This document shows positions 13,380-26,000 of a stretch of DNA of 64,000 nucleotides, piece by piece. Position 1 is the first letter of the stretch. Every line of letters starts with the position of its first letter. Made by a program: the position numbers and the translations under genes. This stretch comes from Casuarina equisetifolia (lineage: Eukaryota; Streptophyta; Magnoliopsida; Fagales; Casuarinaceae): positions 1,681,501-1,745,500 of the forward strand of contig CM052361.1 of the NCBI GenBank assembly GCA_028551475.1, given 5' to 3'. A model generated the notes under the pieces. The model was not told where the DNA came from. It searched no databases and worked only from the letters and a program-made list of their open reading frames with translations.

Positions 13380-16300
13380 ATGGCTCTAAGGGGGTTGTTG
13401 GGTGAGGCTGCCTGGGGCTTCTGCGTTCTGGTCTTGGCCTTTCAGCCTCAAACGCCGTTCGGCCTGAGTCGCGGTTCCTTTGGCTGGAGCAAAGGCGTTG
13501 TGAGTCCGCCGGCGACTGGTATATGCGCGTCTTCAGTGATCGTTCATGGCTACAAATGCCAGGAGCATGAAGTAAATCAGAACTGTTTCATCATGTCTTT
13601 TGTAGCTTGAACAGTTCGTCTCTGCAAAACAGAGTGTAGACTAACGTGTGCATGTGCTTTTCAGGTGACAACCCAAGATGGGTATATACTCAGCGTCCAA
13701 AGAATTCCAGAGGGCCGCGTCGGGGGCAGCGGGAACAAGCGGCCGCCGGTGCTAATACAGCACGGCGTTCTTGTGGTAACTGAACTATACATCTCTGTTT
13801 AGATTTTCTGGCGTGTGTTTCGTTCAAAACAAGCTATTGCTTTTTAGTCTCAATGCCTTTTCACGTTATTCTACGGAGAATTTTGAAGTTTTTTGCCGAA
13901 ACTTGCTTGTTGAGTGTGAAGAGAGGGTTCACTCCGCGTTTGGCTGTGTAGAAAAAGGTTCAGTCCGCGTCTGAGCCACATTATAGCACCATCATGGCTT
14001 TCAATCATGTTGGCCAGAAGACAGGACAACATAAGTGGGTAACATGAGGCACATATACTGTAACATTATAGCACCACCATGACTTTCTCAAGTAAACTTA
14101 GTTTCTCCGTTGCTAATACATCGTTCTAATATAGAATATGCCTAGAATTTAATTTTAAAGTCATTTCATCCACTAGAATTTTTTTTTCTTTTTAAGATAG
14201 GTCTTTTTTTTCTTACATGTTTATACATTCTTTAGTTTAATAATTAATTTTAAGAGAAATTTTTTTATGTCTTTATAAATACTTATCACTCATGTGTAAA
14301 TCATATAATTCTTCTTTATTTTAAAAAGACAACTATTATTTTATAATAATTACTTCATATTCTCAATATTTAGATACCTTGTATCTGTTAAAGATGTTTA
14401 GATTTGATTCCACATTAGAATTGAAAATCATGAGTCTAGCTTTATATATGTATGAGTATAACTCTTACTACTTCAAAATTTTAAGATGAACATCCTTACC
14501 TTAACATGATGTTAGAGTTATAATCCACTTTATGATGTGATCTCTTTTGCACCTCAATTATTGGCCATGCCAATTATATTTGTCTCATAATGTGGAAGAA
14601 GTGTGTTAAGAATGCTTAGATTTGATCTCACATTAAAAATAGAGATATGCATGACCTTATATTAAATAGGAATATATCTTCTATTGCCTAAGTGCTTCTC
14701 CCACGACATAAAGGGCTTTAGAGTTTCCAAGGTTCTTAGATAATCGATGAACGACGTGCACGCACGGGCATAAGCCAGACGAAAGTGCGGGCAGTAATCG
14801 TTTGTTCTTGTGAAGTGTCACGGTCCGGCTACGTGGATTGTGCTTACTAAGTTGCTTTCTTTTGGTGGGTATCTCGATGCAGGACGGCATGACATGGTTT
14901 CTGAATCCTCCCGACCAAAATCTGCCGATGATTTTAGCCGACAAAGGGTTCGACGTGTGGATAGCAAACACTAGAGGGACGAGATTTAGCCGAAGACATA
15001 CTTCCTTGGACCCCGACTCTTCGGTTTCTTTCTTTCCCTTTTACTAGTTTTTCTAATTGTATCATAGCTTTTGATATATGATAGTCTTTCTAATTGTGTC
15101 ATAAGTTATGATATTATAAAATATTAGTGTTAGAATATATCACTTATTTGCAACCTAATATGGATAATCACTTGAAGCCCCGAAATGAACATTTTAACAA
15201 CCTATTTCACCAAAGTGAATGTTTTAATAACTATTAAGATATAATCACTTGTCTAGTAGTTTAGTTAGAGTTATCAAAAGATCTCCACCCAAATGATGGA
15301 TTCTAAATCCTCCGAGTCCCCTGACTAAGAATTCTTCAAAACATGACAGGCTTTCTGGGATTGGTCGTGGGATGAGTTGGTATCCTTTGATCTACCTGCT
15401 GTCTTCAACTTTGTGTATGGCCAAACAGGGCAGAAGATTGACTACGTGGGGCATTCCCAGGTAAAACTTTAAATCCGAGAGAGACATGGTTCTTATATTT
15501 CCAAAGCCCTTTTGAGATTTGGAGATGTACACCGCGTTCGGCAGGGGACTTTGATAGCTTTGGCGTCCTTCTCGGAAGGCATACTGGCGAAACAGCTGAA
15601 ATCAGCGGCATTGTTGAGTCCCATTGCTTATTTGAGCCACATGAACACTGCACTCAGCGTTGTAGCTGCCAAAGCCTTTGTTGGCGAGGTAACTTCACCA
15701 TGTGATGCTCTAGAAATAGCAATTTAAAGTTGAGAGGGACCAGCTTGAGGAAAACCCTTGGTTTTGCATGCAGATTACCGCGCTGTTTGGTTTTGCAGAG
15801 TTTAATCCAAAAGGGTAAGTGTTAAGATTGAGATTTTTTAATATAGTTTTAGAGTTTTAAGTTCGAGAAGTCGTAATTTCCATTTTTAAGAGAACTAAGA
15901 ATTTAGACCTTATTTCATATGAAACCATTGAAGATCATTCATAGAAGTTACTTTCTGTATGCATTGAATGCTCCAACTTGATGGGGTTTTGTAATTTATC
16001 CAAACAGGAAATTCGTGGAAAACTTTCTGAAGGCTCAGTGTTCTTTTCTTGAGGTTGATTGCTATGACTTATTAGCCGCACTTACTGGTACTTCTGTTCT
16101 CTTTTTATTTACATAAGCAATTGAAACAGCAACTTTTGGCACTAAGAGACATAGAGAGGACTTTTGAAAGAACTAACTAATGTATGCATTCTGCTTATGT
16201 GCTTGATCCAAGGCAAAAATTGTTGTTTGAATGCCTCCACTGTTGATCTCTTCTTGATGAATGAACCACAGTCTACATCAACCAAGAACCTGGTGCACCT

Positions 16301-16990
16301 TGCCCAAAGTAAGTTTCTTCTTCCTCAACCTTGCAGATATATTTTTTTTTTTCATGGTTTTGGGAATCAAGGCATGTTCTTATAAGGCTTAAGGTTTGAA
16401 TATTAATTTCATGATGAAAATATACAAGAAAGATTCTTTTTTAAAAAAAGGATAGCAATGGACTCTTGATTCAAGTCATCTACCTAGTACTGATGAACAA
16501 TTAGAAGAAATTCTAAATGATGTTCAATCATTTACCTAATAGTTCAAGTTGACCAATTAGGAAAATTCTACCTAAATGATAGAGGTTCGAGACATCTTAT
16601 TTTATAAAAAAATGATTGGGTAAGCTTTTGCAATATAAATTTGCAGTGGTTAGAAATGGCGTGGTGGCAAGATATAACTACAGGAGGCCTCTTTACAATG
16701 TAATGCATTATGGAGAAGCCAAGCCACCGGTTTACAACCTCTCAAACATCCCCCACGACCTTCCTCTCTTCCTCAGCTATGGCGGCCATGACGCCCTCTC
16801 TGATGTTCAAGACGTCAAGCGTCTACTTGATAGTTTCAAGTTCCACGATGTTGACAAGCTCTCCGTTCAATTCGTCAAGGATTATGGTCACGCAGATTTC
16901 ATCATGGCAGTGAATGCCAAGGACGTAGTTTACAATCAAGTAGTCTCATTTTTTAAGCGTCATCAGCGGTGTTCCTTAAGTTTTGGGTGA
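13380..16990 (+). CDS. MPL1: MPL1 / triacylglycerol lipase 2-like secreted acid lipase, copy 2
   Basis: Nine exons: 13380-13571, 13665-13775, 14883-15023, 15350-15460, 15545-15688, 15774-15814, 16008-16087, 16213-16308, 16647-16990; 419 residues. Structure, signal peptide and triad are as in copy 1: Ser in GHSQG, Asp in YGGHDALSD, His in DYGHADF. Differences: the residue after the nucleophile is Gln instead of Leu, the middle segment is more divergent (exon 7 encodes AQCSFLEVDCYDLLAALT), and the protein ends six residues later because the TGA of copy 1 is TGT here. An in-frame ATG at 13350 would add ten residues (MFNPKPLRST) if transcription starts at the upstream TATA; 13380 is chosen because it aligns with copy 1. 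All splice sites are canonical, so it appears intact and not a pseudogene. Confidence 0.88.
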
Positions 16991-18095
16991 CTAGGTTCTA
17001 TGATTAGTTCTAGCTTTTGTGTTTTACCCAAAGATAAATCACAAGTAAACTGTGCACGAAGAAATGGAAGCCAGTGTACGGATGTCTCTCACTCCATGAG
17101 TAATCTAATGAGAAAATTGAGGACAATATCAGGTGCACTTATTGTTTATGATTTTTTATTATGTGTTACTATTGGGACATTATCATAAAAGGGAAGTGTA
17201 ACAACAATCAAGAATCACAATCTGCATGCCAAATTTGTCAATTTGCTAGTAGTTTAGTTTGAAGTATCTTTTATCTAAGAGATCTCAAATTTGTTACTTA
17301 TTTTTTATATTTTTTTATTTCAAAAAATATATATTAAAGACAGATGTTGTCTCATATTGAAAGTATGATGATGAGTTTTAAATTTATAAGTAATAAGATT
17401 TTCTCACTTAATACCTTATAATTTTGAAATATACCCCCACATTAAAAGCGTAAAGGTGGATCTAAGAGTTTATAAATAATAAGATTTATCATTTAATGTC
17501 TTAAGATTTTGAAATGAATCTTTACACCCTAATATGATATCAGAATTGAGGATGAACTTCTATTTTGTAATTCCTTATATTTAAAAATAGGCTTACTAAC
17601 AATTTCATTGTAAGCATTTTTAGATAACGATTAATGGGTTTCAAAGACTCTTTCTTTGCTCTGATGGAAAGAATGATAATTATAAAAGAGTAACCCAACA
17701 AGTAAACTAATCCATAACAATCATTACATCCAATGGTTTCGAGGCTTCTTTACATAAAAACTTGAGCTTCCAGAACATCCTCTCAACTGAATATGATCGA
17801 CACGATCCCTTTGTTTCAACGCCAAGCTTCCCTGACCCTTAACCGACCAAATCTTGCTTGGCGGCCAATCCAAACACTGATCACAGACAGAACTTCACAA
17901 ACTATACCCCATGCCCTCCCACAATTACATTAGTCCTTGACGAATAACGCCAAACTGGTTTCTGCCTCAGGGGTCAATAAGAGAAATCGAAGGATTCTCG
18001 ATGGTTCATCGATGCTACAGGTGTTGTATTCATTAATATAAGCAACTGATAGAGTTGTAATGGAGACTCTTGGGCTGTTTACAGGCTTGAGGTTC
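16991..18095. other. Intergenic DNA downstream of the lipases
   Basis: The shared 3' flank runs to about 17180. From about 17340 to 17560 there are two diverged copies of a repeat containing TCTCATATTGAAAG-like and TAATATGATATCAGA-like motifs, the second similar to the tRNA-Met primer-binding region of plant retroelements (TGGTATCAGA). No gene seen. Confidence 0.5.
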
Positions 18096-18099
18096 AATG

Positions 18100-18107
18100 C
18101 ATAAATA
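18100..18107 (+). promoter_or_regulatory. TATA-like box of the phytocyanin gene
   Basis: CATAAATA lies 67 bases before the start codon at 18167, a plausible core promoter element; there is no better TATA within 150 bases. Confidence 0.4.
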
Positions 18108-18166
18108 GTTGCAGGAGTGGTAGTGCTTGAACAAACGCTGAAGAGGGAGTTTAGAGAAAAGAAGTA

Positions 18167-18764
18167 ATGGCGACCGTGGAGAACACAGCTTTCTTGTTGC
18201 TGGTTTTGGTTGTTTTGACGACAAAGGAAGCCTTGGCAGTCCAACATGCCGTGGGGGGAAGCCAAGGTTGGGACGAATCCACAGACTTCGACACATGGTC
18301 ATCGGGCCAGACATTCAGAGTTGGAGATCAACTTGGTATGTTTCAACATTAAACTTTTTTAAATAAATGTTTTGTTATATTATAATTAAAAAGTTTTAAA
18401 CTTAATTTTCTCATAAAAAATTATCATCTTCTGGACAGCGTTCAAGTACACTTCAGGGCTGCACAGCGTCGTCGAACTTGCGAGCGAGAGTGCCTACAAG
18501 AACTGCGACCTCGGAAGTGCACTCAACTCCATGAGCGGCGGCGGCAACGTCGTCAAGCTGGACAAGGCCGGCACACGATACTTCGCCTGCGGCACATTGG
18601 GCCACTGCAGCCAGGGCATGAAAGTGGAGATCAAAACCGTAACCGGGAACGCTCCTTCTTCTCCGGCATCATCTTCAACCTCCGACGCTCCTGCTTCCCT
18701 GTCTTTTGCTTCATCTACCGTGGCTGCTGCACTGTTAGCCGCCTTTGTGTTGCTGGTTCATTGA
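18167..18764 (+). CDS. Phytocyanin (uclacyanin/mavicyanin-type blue copper protein), GPI-anchored
   Basis: Two exons, 18167-18335 and 18439-18764, 164 residues; the split codon G|CG gives VGDQLAFKY, the usual phytocyanin intron position. Layout: signal peptide (1-24, ends TTKEALA), plastocyanin-like domain (about 25-122), Ser/Pro/Ala-rich linker (NAPSSPASSSTSDAPAS), hydrophobic C-terminal tail (ASSTVAAALLAAFVLLVH) typical of GPI-anchor addition. Type 1 copper ligands are all present: His65, Cys107, His112 and Met117 (ACGTLGHCSQGM); Cys79 and Cys113 form the family disulfide. A Met axial ligand separates it from stellacyanins (Gln) and from early-nodulin-like proteins that lack ligands. It should sit on the outer face of the plasma membrane as a small electron carrier; the partner is unknown. 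By position and sequence it corresponds to Arabidopsis At3g27200. Exon 2 is GC-rich relative to its surroundings. Confidence 0.92.
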
Positions 18765-18769
18765 TTTGC

Positions 18770-20000
18770 TAGTCAGTATTTATCGAGAAAATGAAATTAT
18801 AGTCAGTATTGAGGTTGTTATTGAGTTGAAAAACATATTACATTATCAGGTATTCATTGTTTGGTATGATTCAGAGAAAGGTGAATAAAATTTGCTGGGG
18901 TTGCTTTGTATCCGTCTTGGTTTTCTAACATGTCAATTAAGAAATGTTAGCGAATTTAAAAATTTAATCCACAAGTTAACTTATTTTGAAGTTACTCTTC
19001 TTTAATGTGGGACTTATGGTCTTTAACAAGAAATAAACTTTATTTATTTTCTATAATTAAACACAATTATTCTTTTCACTATTCTCAATTTTCTTTAATT
19101 GTTTCAAAATTGTTTCTATTTAATGTGAGACTCATGGTCTTTCGTGAGAAATGAATCTTATTTGTTTTCCATAATTAAACGTGATTGATTTGTAAATCTT
19201 TTTTTTTCTCATTTTCAATTTTCTTTGCTTCTACCAAGAACAAGAAGATACAATATTTAATTTAAAGCACTTTAATATTTTGATGATATGAGACTGTTGG
19301 TTTTGTAAAATTTATAGATGAAATAAAAGCTCTTAAATAATGTTTCAAAGAGGTCATTTTGTTATACTGAAAATTGTTCAATTTTCATCTTTAAAATATC
19401 TTGTTATATCAAATACTCTATTTGAATGTCAACTAAGATATCATGTTTCACCAAACTTACTTTTTTAAAATTTATCAAGAAAAAATGAAAATAAACATAA
19501 GAAAAAAATGAGATTAAAATATTGGTGATATAAAATATTTACCATCTTTAATATATTCTATTTCTTCTCAAGCAAATCTACTGTCATAAAATAAAAACCC
19601 GGAACAACCCATGCCACAAAAAGGCATGGGTTGGGTCCCTTTCAAGAAAAGTTGCATGTAGCTTTTTTTTTTATTTGGTGGGGGGAGGGGTAAGTGGGTC
19701 AAAAAAATTCTTCAAAGATTGATAAATAAATTACTATAATAATAATTTTTTCTTAATAATTATTACTATCATATGTTTTAATTAAAAAGAGACATGGAGA
19801 ATTCAAAGTTTCCTTCTAAGCGCACATAGAGCCCAAAAAACAGTCAACCGGATATTCCATATTCTTCTCTCTCGGAACCCAATGCGTGAATAAAAAATTG
19901 AAGAAAAGCAAACAAATCGAGCGAAAAAGAGCTTGGAATTCATTGGTTGGGAGCTCCGGAACCGAACGGATCCACGGTTTAGTACAGTACCGTATCGAGC
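18770..20000. other. Intergenic DNA with a local tandem duplication
   Basis: AT-rich. Two diverged copies of a roughly 100-base segment lie side by side (about 19010-19100 and 19118-19225), each containing TTTAATGTGRGACT.ATGGTCTTT and then TTTCTATAATTAAAC-like sequence. The remainder holds nothing recognisable. The stretch 19800-20043, less AT-rich, is probably the promoter and 5' UTR of the uridine kinase-like gene. Confidence 0.5.
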
Positions 20001-20043
20001 TCGCTTTTGAATTGCGTGGAGCGAAGCGACAGCAAGCAAAGCA

Positions 20044-23000
20044 ATGCCCGAGGAGACGACATCGATCGATTACGCGATGGAGGCGGCTTCGGGTCCTCAC
20101 TTTTCCGGTCTTCGTCTCGACGGCCGGCTGTCGTCTCCGCCGGCGTCTTCGGTCTCGTCTCCGGCGCATCGCTCCCCGCCTTCGGCTTCCGGTTTCGCTG
20201 CCTTAGCTGCGGACTCCAGCGCGCTGAAACAACCATTTGTCATCGGTGAGGGAACTAGTTGGATTCTTCGTTAACTGCTTGTGGTTCCGCCGATTCTCAT
20301 TTCCTGCTAGCTTTTTGGACCTTCGGTTGGAGTTCCAGAAGCATTTTGGAAAATGTTGACCTAACAATTCATTTCTTTGTAGCAATTTGGAAGTTTTTTT
20401 GCCTGTATTTTTCTTTAGGTGATCGAGAGATTGGGTTGGAAACACTGGCATATGTTCATGAAGATAGCCTTTGCTTCACACTTTGTGATTTTAGGGTTTC
20501 ATTTGGAGTTGTACTTGTTCCTTTTCTTCTATTTTAGGCAACCGCTATGTCTTTTTCTATTGACACCATTGTTTGGTTTAATCTTTTGTCCACTTTTTTT
20601 TTTATTTGTTTAATTGCATTAGGAGTTTCTGGAGGTACAGCTTCGGGTAAGACTACAGTGTGTGACATGATCATCCAACAACTTCATGATCATCGCGTGG
20701 TGCTGGTTAATCAGGTTAGGCCTAGCATGTCTTTCTATTTCTAATATTTTCACCGTATTGTTACCTTACCGTGTTTCTGGTTTTATTGGATGTGGTGATG
20801 TTATAGGATTCGTTTTACCGCGGTTTGACTCCTGAAGAGTCTGAACGTGTGCACGAGTATAACTTCGATCATCCTGGTAAAATGCTTATCTGCGATTACC
20901 AAGAATAATTGTGACGATTTTAGGGTATAATTAGCGTTTGGAACTGGTTTGTTTTGGGGAGGTTGTTAAAAACAACTTTATTAACTATTTATTTGTTATT
21001 TTATAGATGCTTTTGACACTGAGCAGCTGGTGGATTGCCTTCAGAAGCTAATATCCGGACAAGCTTATCAAGTTCCTATTTATGACTTTAAGACCCATCG
21101 CCGCTGCTCGGATAGTTTCCGCCTGGTACTTCACAACTTTTTGAAATTGTACTTCCTTCTCCTTCCAGTTGTTGAGACTTGAATGTAGAGTCAAGAATTA
21201 AGTTGTAAATGAGTAAACGTTGTGATCTTTGGATTTATTGTTAACTTTCAAAATAGAGAATGTGAGCTAAATTGAGTTCCAACTCAAGTATAACCATTAC
21301 TTACCTGTCAACAATTTTTTTTTTCCCCTTTTCAAAAACTCAATCAGAATTCTTTATCAGGTAAATGCTTCTGATGTTATTATATTGGAGGGAATTTTGG
21401 TTTTCCATGACCAACGTGTCCGCAACTTGATGAATATGAAGATTTTTGTCGATACAGGTTTGGCCCCCTTTTATATCTGGTTGTCAATAATTAGCAACAT
21501 GATCATTTGTCTTTTCTATTTACCATAGCAATTACTCTGGAATGGTTTTTTTTTTCATTACACTGGCTCTGGGTATCTTGTTTGGATTTGTTTGAAAAAT
21601 TCTGCATAGTTCTACAGTAACCCTTTCATTAAGATATTTGGGTAATGCTAAAGTTCATCGGGTTGGTTTGCATTTTTTGTGTTTAAGGTGTCAACTCACT
21701 AGTAATTTGCTATTTGCCGGCCCTTCTGTGTTTCTGCTGTTTGGATGGGCAAGAATATTCTCTTTGTTTATCAAGCCTTAGAATAGGATGGATTGTAATG
21801 ATTAAAAATCAAAAGACAGTACCAATCAGTTTCTCTATTTGATGCATATCAAACAACAAGATCTACTGAGAAAGGCATGTTTGTTTGAAGTTGAATGGAA
21901 AAGAAAAACAATCCTTTGGGCACAAAAGTCTCATATTGGTTGTTTTTATTCTGTAACTTGGTCTTTCTGTCAGAGCAGGAAGAACTTAGATTAATTGTAG
22001 ATATGATCATATATTTGGCCCTTCATCACATATATTGAAATACTCCTGTAATACCCCCATGGTGTACCTATTTATTTGAGTGAAGAGCTATCTGGACGTA
22101 ATTGCCAAGAAACTTGGGTGAGTCGTTGTTCTGTGTTTGAACACAAACAAGCAGAATGAAGCCAAGTACTTAAGGACTCATTGTTGGCTTGATGAAGGGC
22201 ACCTAAGCTTGAGTTTGAATTTAGTTAGACTTGTGGTCGGTAATTGAAGTTCAACCCCAGCTCTTATGAATGCTATCAGGCTCATGAGAACGTTTGGATC
22301 AACTAACTATTTACTAAGATTGATAGTCTTCGACCTAATTGGCTCAACAGAGAGCATAGCATGAAGAGTACCACTGCATGGTATCTATGGGTTTTACATA
22401 TAGTAATATATATATCATTAATATAACCACTAAAAATTGATAATAAATTTCACCTGAAAAGGCAAATCCTAATGGTGATTCTCACAGCATATGTCAATGG
22501 ACCAATCCCTAGCTTTTTGTTAATGACTAAAAGAGAGCCACTTTGACATCTTTCAAAGTTCCATTTGGAAACAAACAAGTGTGAACAATGTATTATCAAA
22601 GAGAGCAATATATGAGATGTCAAAGTTGCATTAGCGAACAAACAAGCGTGAACAGTGTAGTATTAAAGAAAAACTGTATGTCTTGGTTCCACATCAGAAG
22701 AATCTTGGTTTGGTGTTGAATGAACACTCCCAACCAAACCCAGCTTAAACTTTTTTCAGTTCTTTGCTGGCATAAATTTGACAAATAATGGAGGAACACT
22801 GAGTTATAATTTTTTGATCTCATTTCTCTCTATAATGTCCAACTATCTTATATTTGGTGACCATTGCTTATAGATGCTGATGTGAGGCTTGCTCGTAGAA
22901 TAAGACGTGATACAGTTGAGAGGGGCAGGGACATAAACTCTGTTCTTGAACAGGTTAGTTGCTTTACTTGAGTAACATAATTTGTTTTATCTTCTGAGTT

Positions 23001-26000
23001 CCATGTTTCTTCATGATTGACTCTTACTGACATGATTCCACGGTACCATTCTGTAAATTGCCTCTTTTCTCTTTTATTTGCCTGTTTAGTTTGCTGCATC
23101 CAAGGATTCAACTTATTGACTGAGCTGCATTATCTTTAATTTTAAGCTCACCTTCTCTCATTGAACTGTATGTTTGATGTGCATTTGGAAATTTATGTTG
23201 CTATATTGGGATACTTTAGAATGATTGTGAGGCTCTGGAAATTTGATTCTTGCTTCCAAAGTTTTATTGTCTTTAACTTCTGAGAGACATTATAATCCCT
23301 ACATTGCAAGAACTGTGTCAATTTTTCAGTATGCGAAGTTTGTCAAGCCTGCATTTGATGATTTTGTTCTTCCATCGAAGAAGTATGCTGATGTGATAAT
23401 TCCACGGGGAGCTGATAATCATGTCGCCATTGATTTGATTGTGCAACATATCCGGACAAAGCTTGGTCAGCATGACCTGTGTAAAATATATCCCAATGTT
23501 TATGTTATTCAATCAACATTTCAGGTATATGTTTGATCTATGTTTTTTCTATACCTAGAGAATTTCTATTTAGAAAGATTTGGTTCTATGGAGAAAAGAA
23601 ATTTTTGGGATCATTGCCCTAAATTATCTATTGTGTGCATAAACGAGTCTCATAAACTTGACCAGTGGTAATTGTGTTTCTTAACTTACAAACTGTCATC
23701 AATAACAACTCAGTGTACTTGAATAATTATTCATTTCTGATCGTATAAAAAGATTAAATTCTGGATAGATACTGTAAATGAGGTTGAAGCTGGAGTTTAG
23801 TTGGAAAATATTGGAATTTTGTTGGATTACTAACCAAGCTTAGTGGTTCTGCATGTGGAGAGTTTATTCGGTAGGCTGGGCATGTATGACTCACTATGCC
23901 CTGTTAACATGTAGAAGACTGAACTCCAGTGAAGAACTCTGAGTAGGATATAGGTTAGATGGTATGAATTGACTAATAAGCATACATTGAGTAAAACAGA
24001 AAAAGAGGATGACTAGACATTCACCCTTATAGTGGAAGATCTTGCAATGTGAATGCCATACTCCGTATTGTAGCATGGTGTACTATGGTATTAATACCAT
24101 TTTCTATGCCCAGAGGAGTCAACAATCTCTCCATTGACTGGGTAAGGAGGACTGAAATAATGAATAGAAAACAGGCAACAGTGATTACATAGCCTGGTTT
24201 GAACATGAAAATTTCATAAAAATTTTCCCTGCATGCAGCAATCAGAGATGTGATTCAATTATTATTTAATCACTTCCTTTCTGGCCCGTAGTTTGGATTT
24301 GGTCACATTCTAAACCCTTGCTGCAGATTAGAGGTATGCATACGCTGATTAGAGACAAGGAGATATCAAAGCATGACTTTGTATTTTATTCAGATCGACT
24401 TATACGTCTGGTACTTTCTGCTGCAAAGCTTAGCCTGAATTTGTTAATTGACGTGAATTGAGTAACCATTTTTTTTGTACAGAATATAACTGCACGAATA
24501 ATTTTAATCCACAGGTTGTGGAGCATGGCCTTGGTCATCTGCCATTCACTGAGAAGCAAGTGGTTACCCCAACAGGTGTTTTTGCTGATTGGTCAATTCG
24601 TTTTTAAATTTTTAACCAATAAGCTTCCTCTTCTCCTTCTGTTTTTCAGTTATGAGTTTATTGGAAGACGCTGACAGGGGATAACCTAAGTACACTTCTG
24701 ATAAATAAAAATTTGGCATGCTAGGTGCTTGAGAACAAGATATTCATGTCTGCTTTGGTCCCACCTTGTTCAAGCATTTTTTAAAAACTATCGCCCTTGC
24801 TCTGAATTTTGTAATATCCTCATGCATAGTTTTCATATTTATTACCATATGATTGATTGATTTGTAAGTTTAATATAATAAGTGCCAAAGATTCATATAG
24901 ATAGCCAGGCAGTTGCTTCTAGCTTCGTAACACTTGATGTGCCAACTCTATGTATATCTGTCGAAACATGGTACTCATGATCATATCCTCAAGCCAAACC
25001 CTTGAAGTTTATAACAAGATAACCTTGGCTTTTGTCTAAGCAGTTCGTTGATACCTCTGGTGATGTGTACTTTCAATTAATGGAACAGAAAAACATGACT
25101 ATACAAATTGTAAATTTGGATCATTTTGTCAAATAGTTGCAACGAAAGCTACTTTTATTATTCGGTCATTATCATGTAGGGTGCACTTAATGTGTGTATA
25201 CTAATATATGGGTTGTCTTGTTTGTTCCCTTCTGTTTTCCTATTCTCATCATCTGACCATTGCACCTCCCACTTTTTCTCTCTTATGTTTTGGTATACAT
25301 GTTTGAGCCTTGTGAAACTATGCCAGCACTTTTGTTGGTTTGGCCAGCGGAAATGTGAATCTTATGTAAATTTTGATTTCTCACTCGAATTTATTGCTTT
25401 CATTGAAACACTCTAGCTTTTTGAAATACTAATATTCTGCTATTTCAGCATCATTATATACTGGAGTGGACTTCTGCAAGAAGTTGTGTGGGGTTTCCAT
25501 TGTTAGAAGGTGAGCTTTGAAACAGGTATTGGTTTTGGAAGTTTTTAGTTTTCTGGTCATGAGAATTTGTTAAAGACATCCATTGTGGTCTGAGATCGTA
25601 TCTCAAACTATTAACATGAAGGATTTCAGAATCTTGTCTTCAGGATGTGTTTCTTAATGCGAGGCACATATGAGCCTCATGGGAAATTCTTCCTGCACAG
25701 TGGTTACATTTTCCTTTTGAAGATCAAAAATATGCTAAAGACTTCTCTTTTTGGTATATTGTAGTGGTGAAAGCATGGAAAATGCGTTGCGCGCATGCTG
25801 CAAAGGAATAAAAATTGGAAAAATTTTAATTCACCGCGATGGAGATAATGGGAAGCAGGTTTGTTTTACTGTACATGAGAAATGCTTTGCATGAACTAGC
25901 ACTAGAGCATTGGTTTCTGTTCTTTGAGAACTAGATATAATTATTTTTAACTGTAGATTTGTTGCCATGCCTTGAGCAGCTTATATATGAGAAGCTTCCC

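Larger units (their letters stand above)
10975..17180 (+). repeat. Direct duplication, unit 2 (lipase copy 2)
   Basis: Right unit of the tandem duplication described at 4455-10790, in the same orientation. It contains the complete second lipase with the same nine-exon structure and identical lengths for exons 1-8. Edges were read by eye and are uncertain by some tens of bases. Confidence 0.75.

Noticed and set aside
16616..16646. Open frame running into lipase copy 2 exon 9 from upstream
   Set aside because: It crosses the acceptor TTTGCAG at 16640-16646; copy 1 and frame continuity show this is intron.
7112..17000. Lipase copy 2 as a pseudogene
   Set aside because: All nine exons are open, splice sites are canonical and the catalytic triad is intact.
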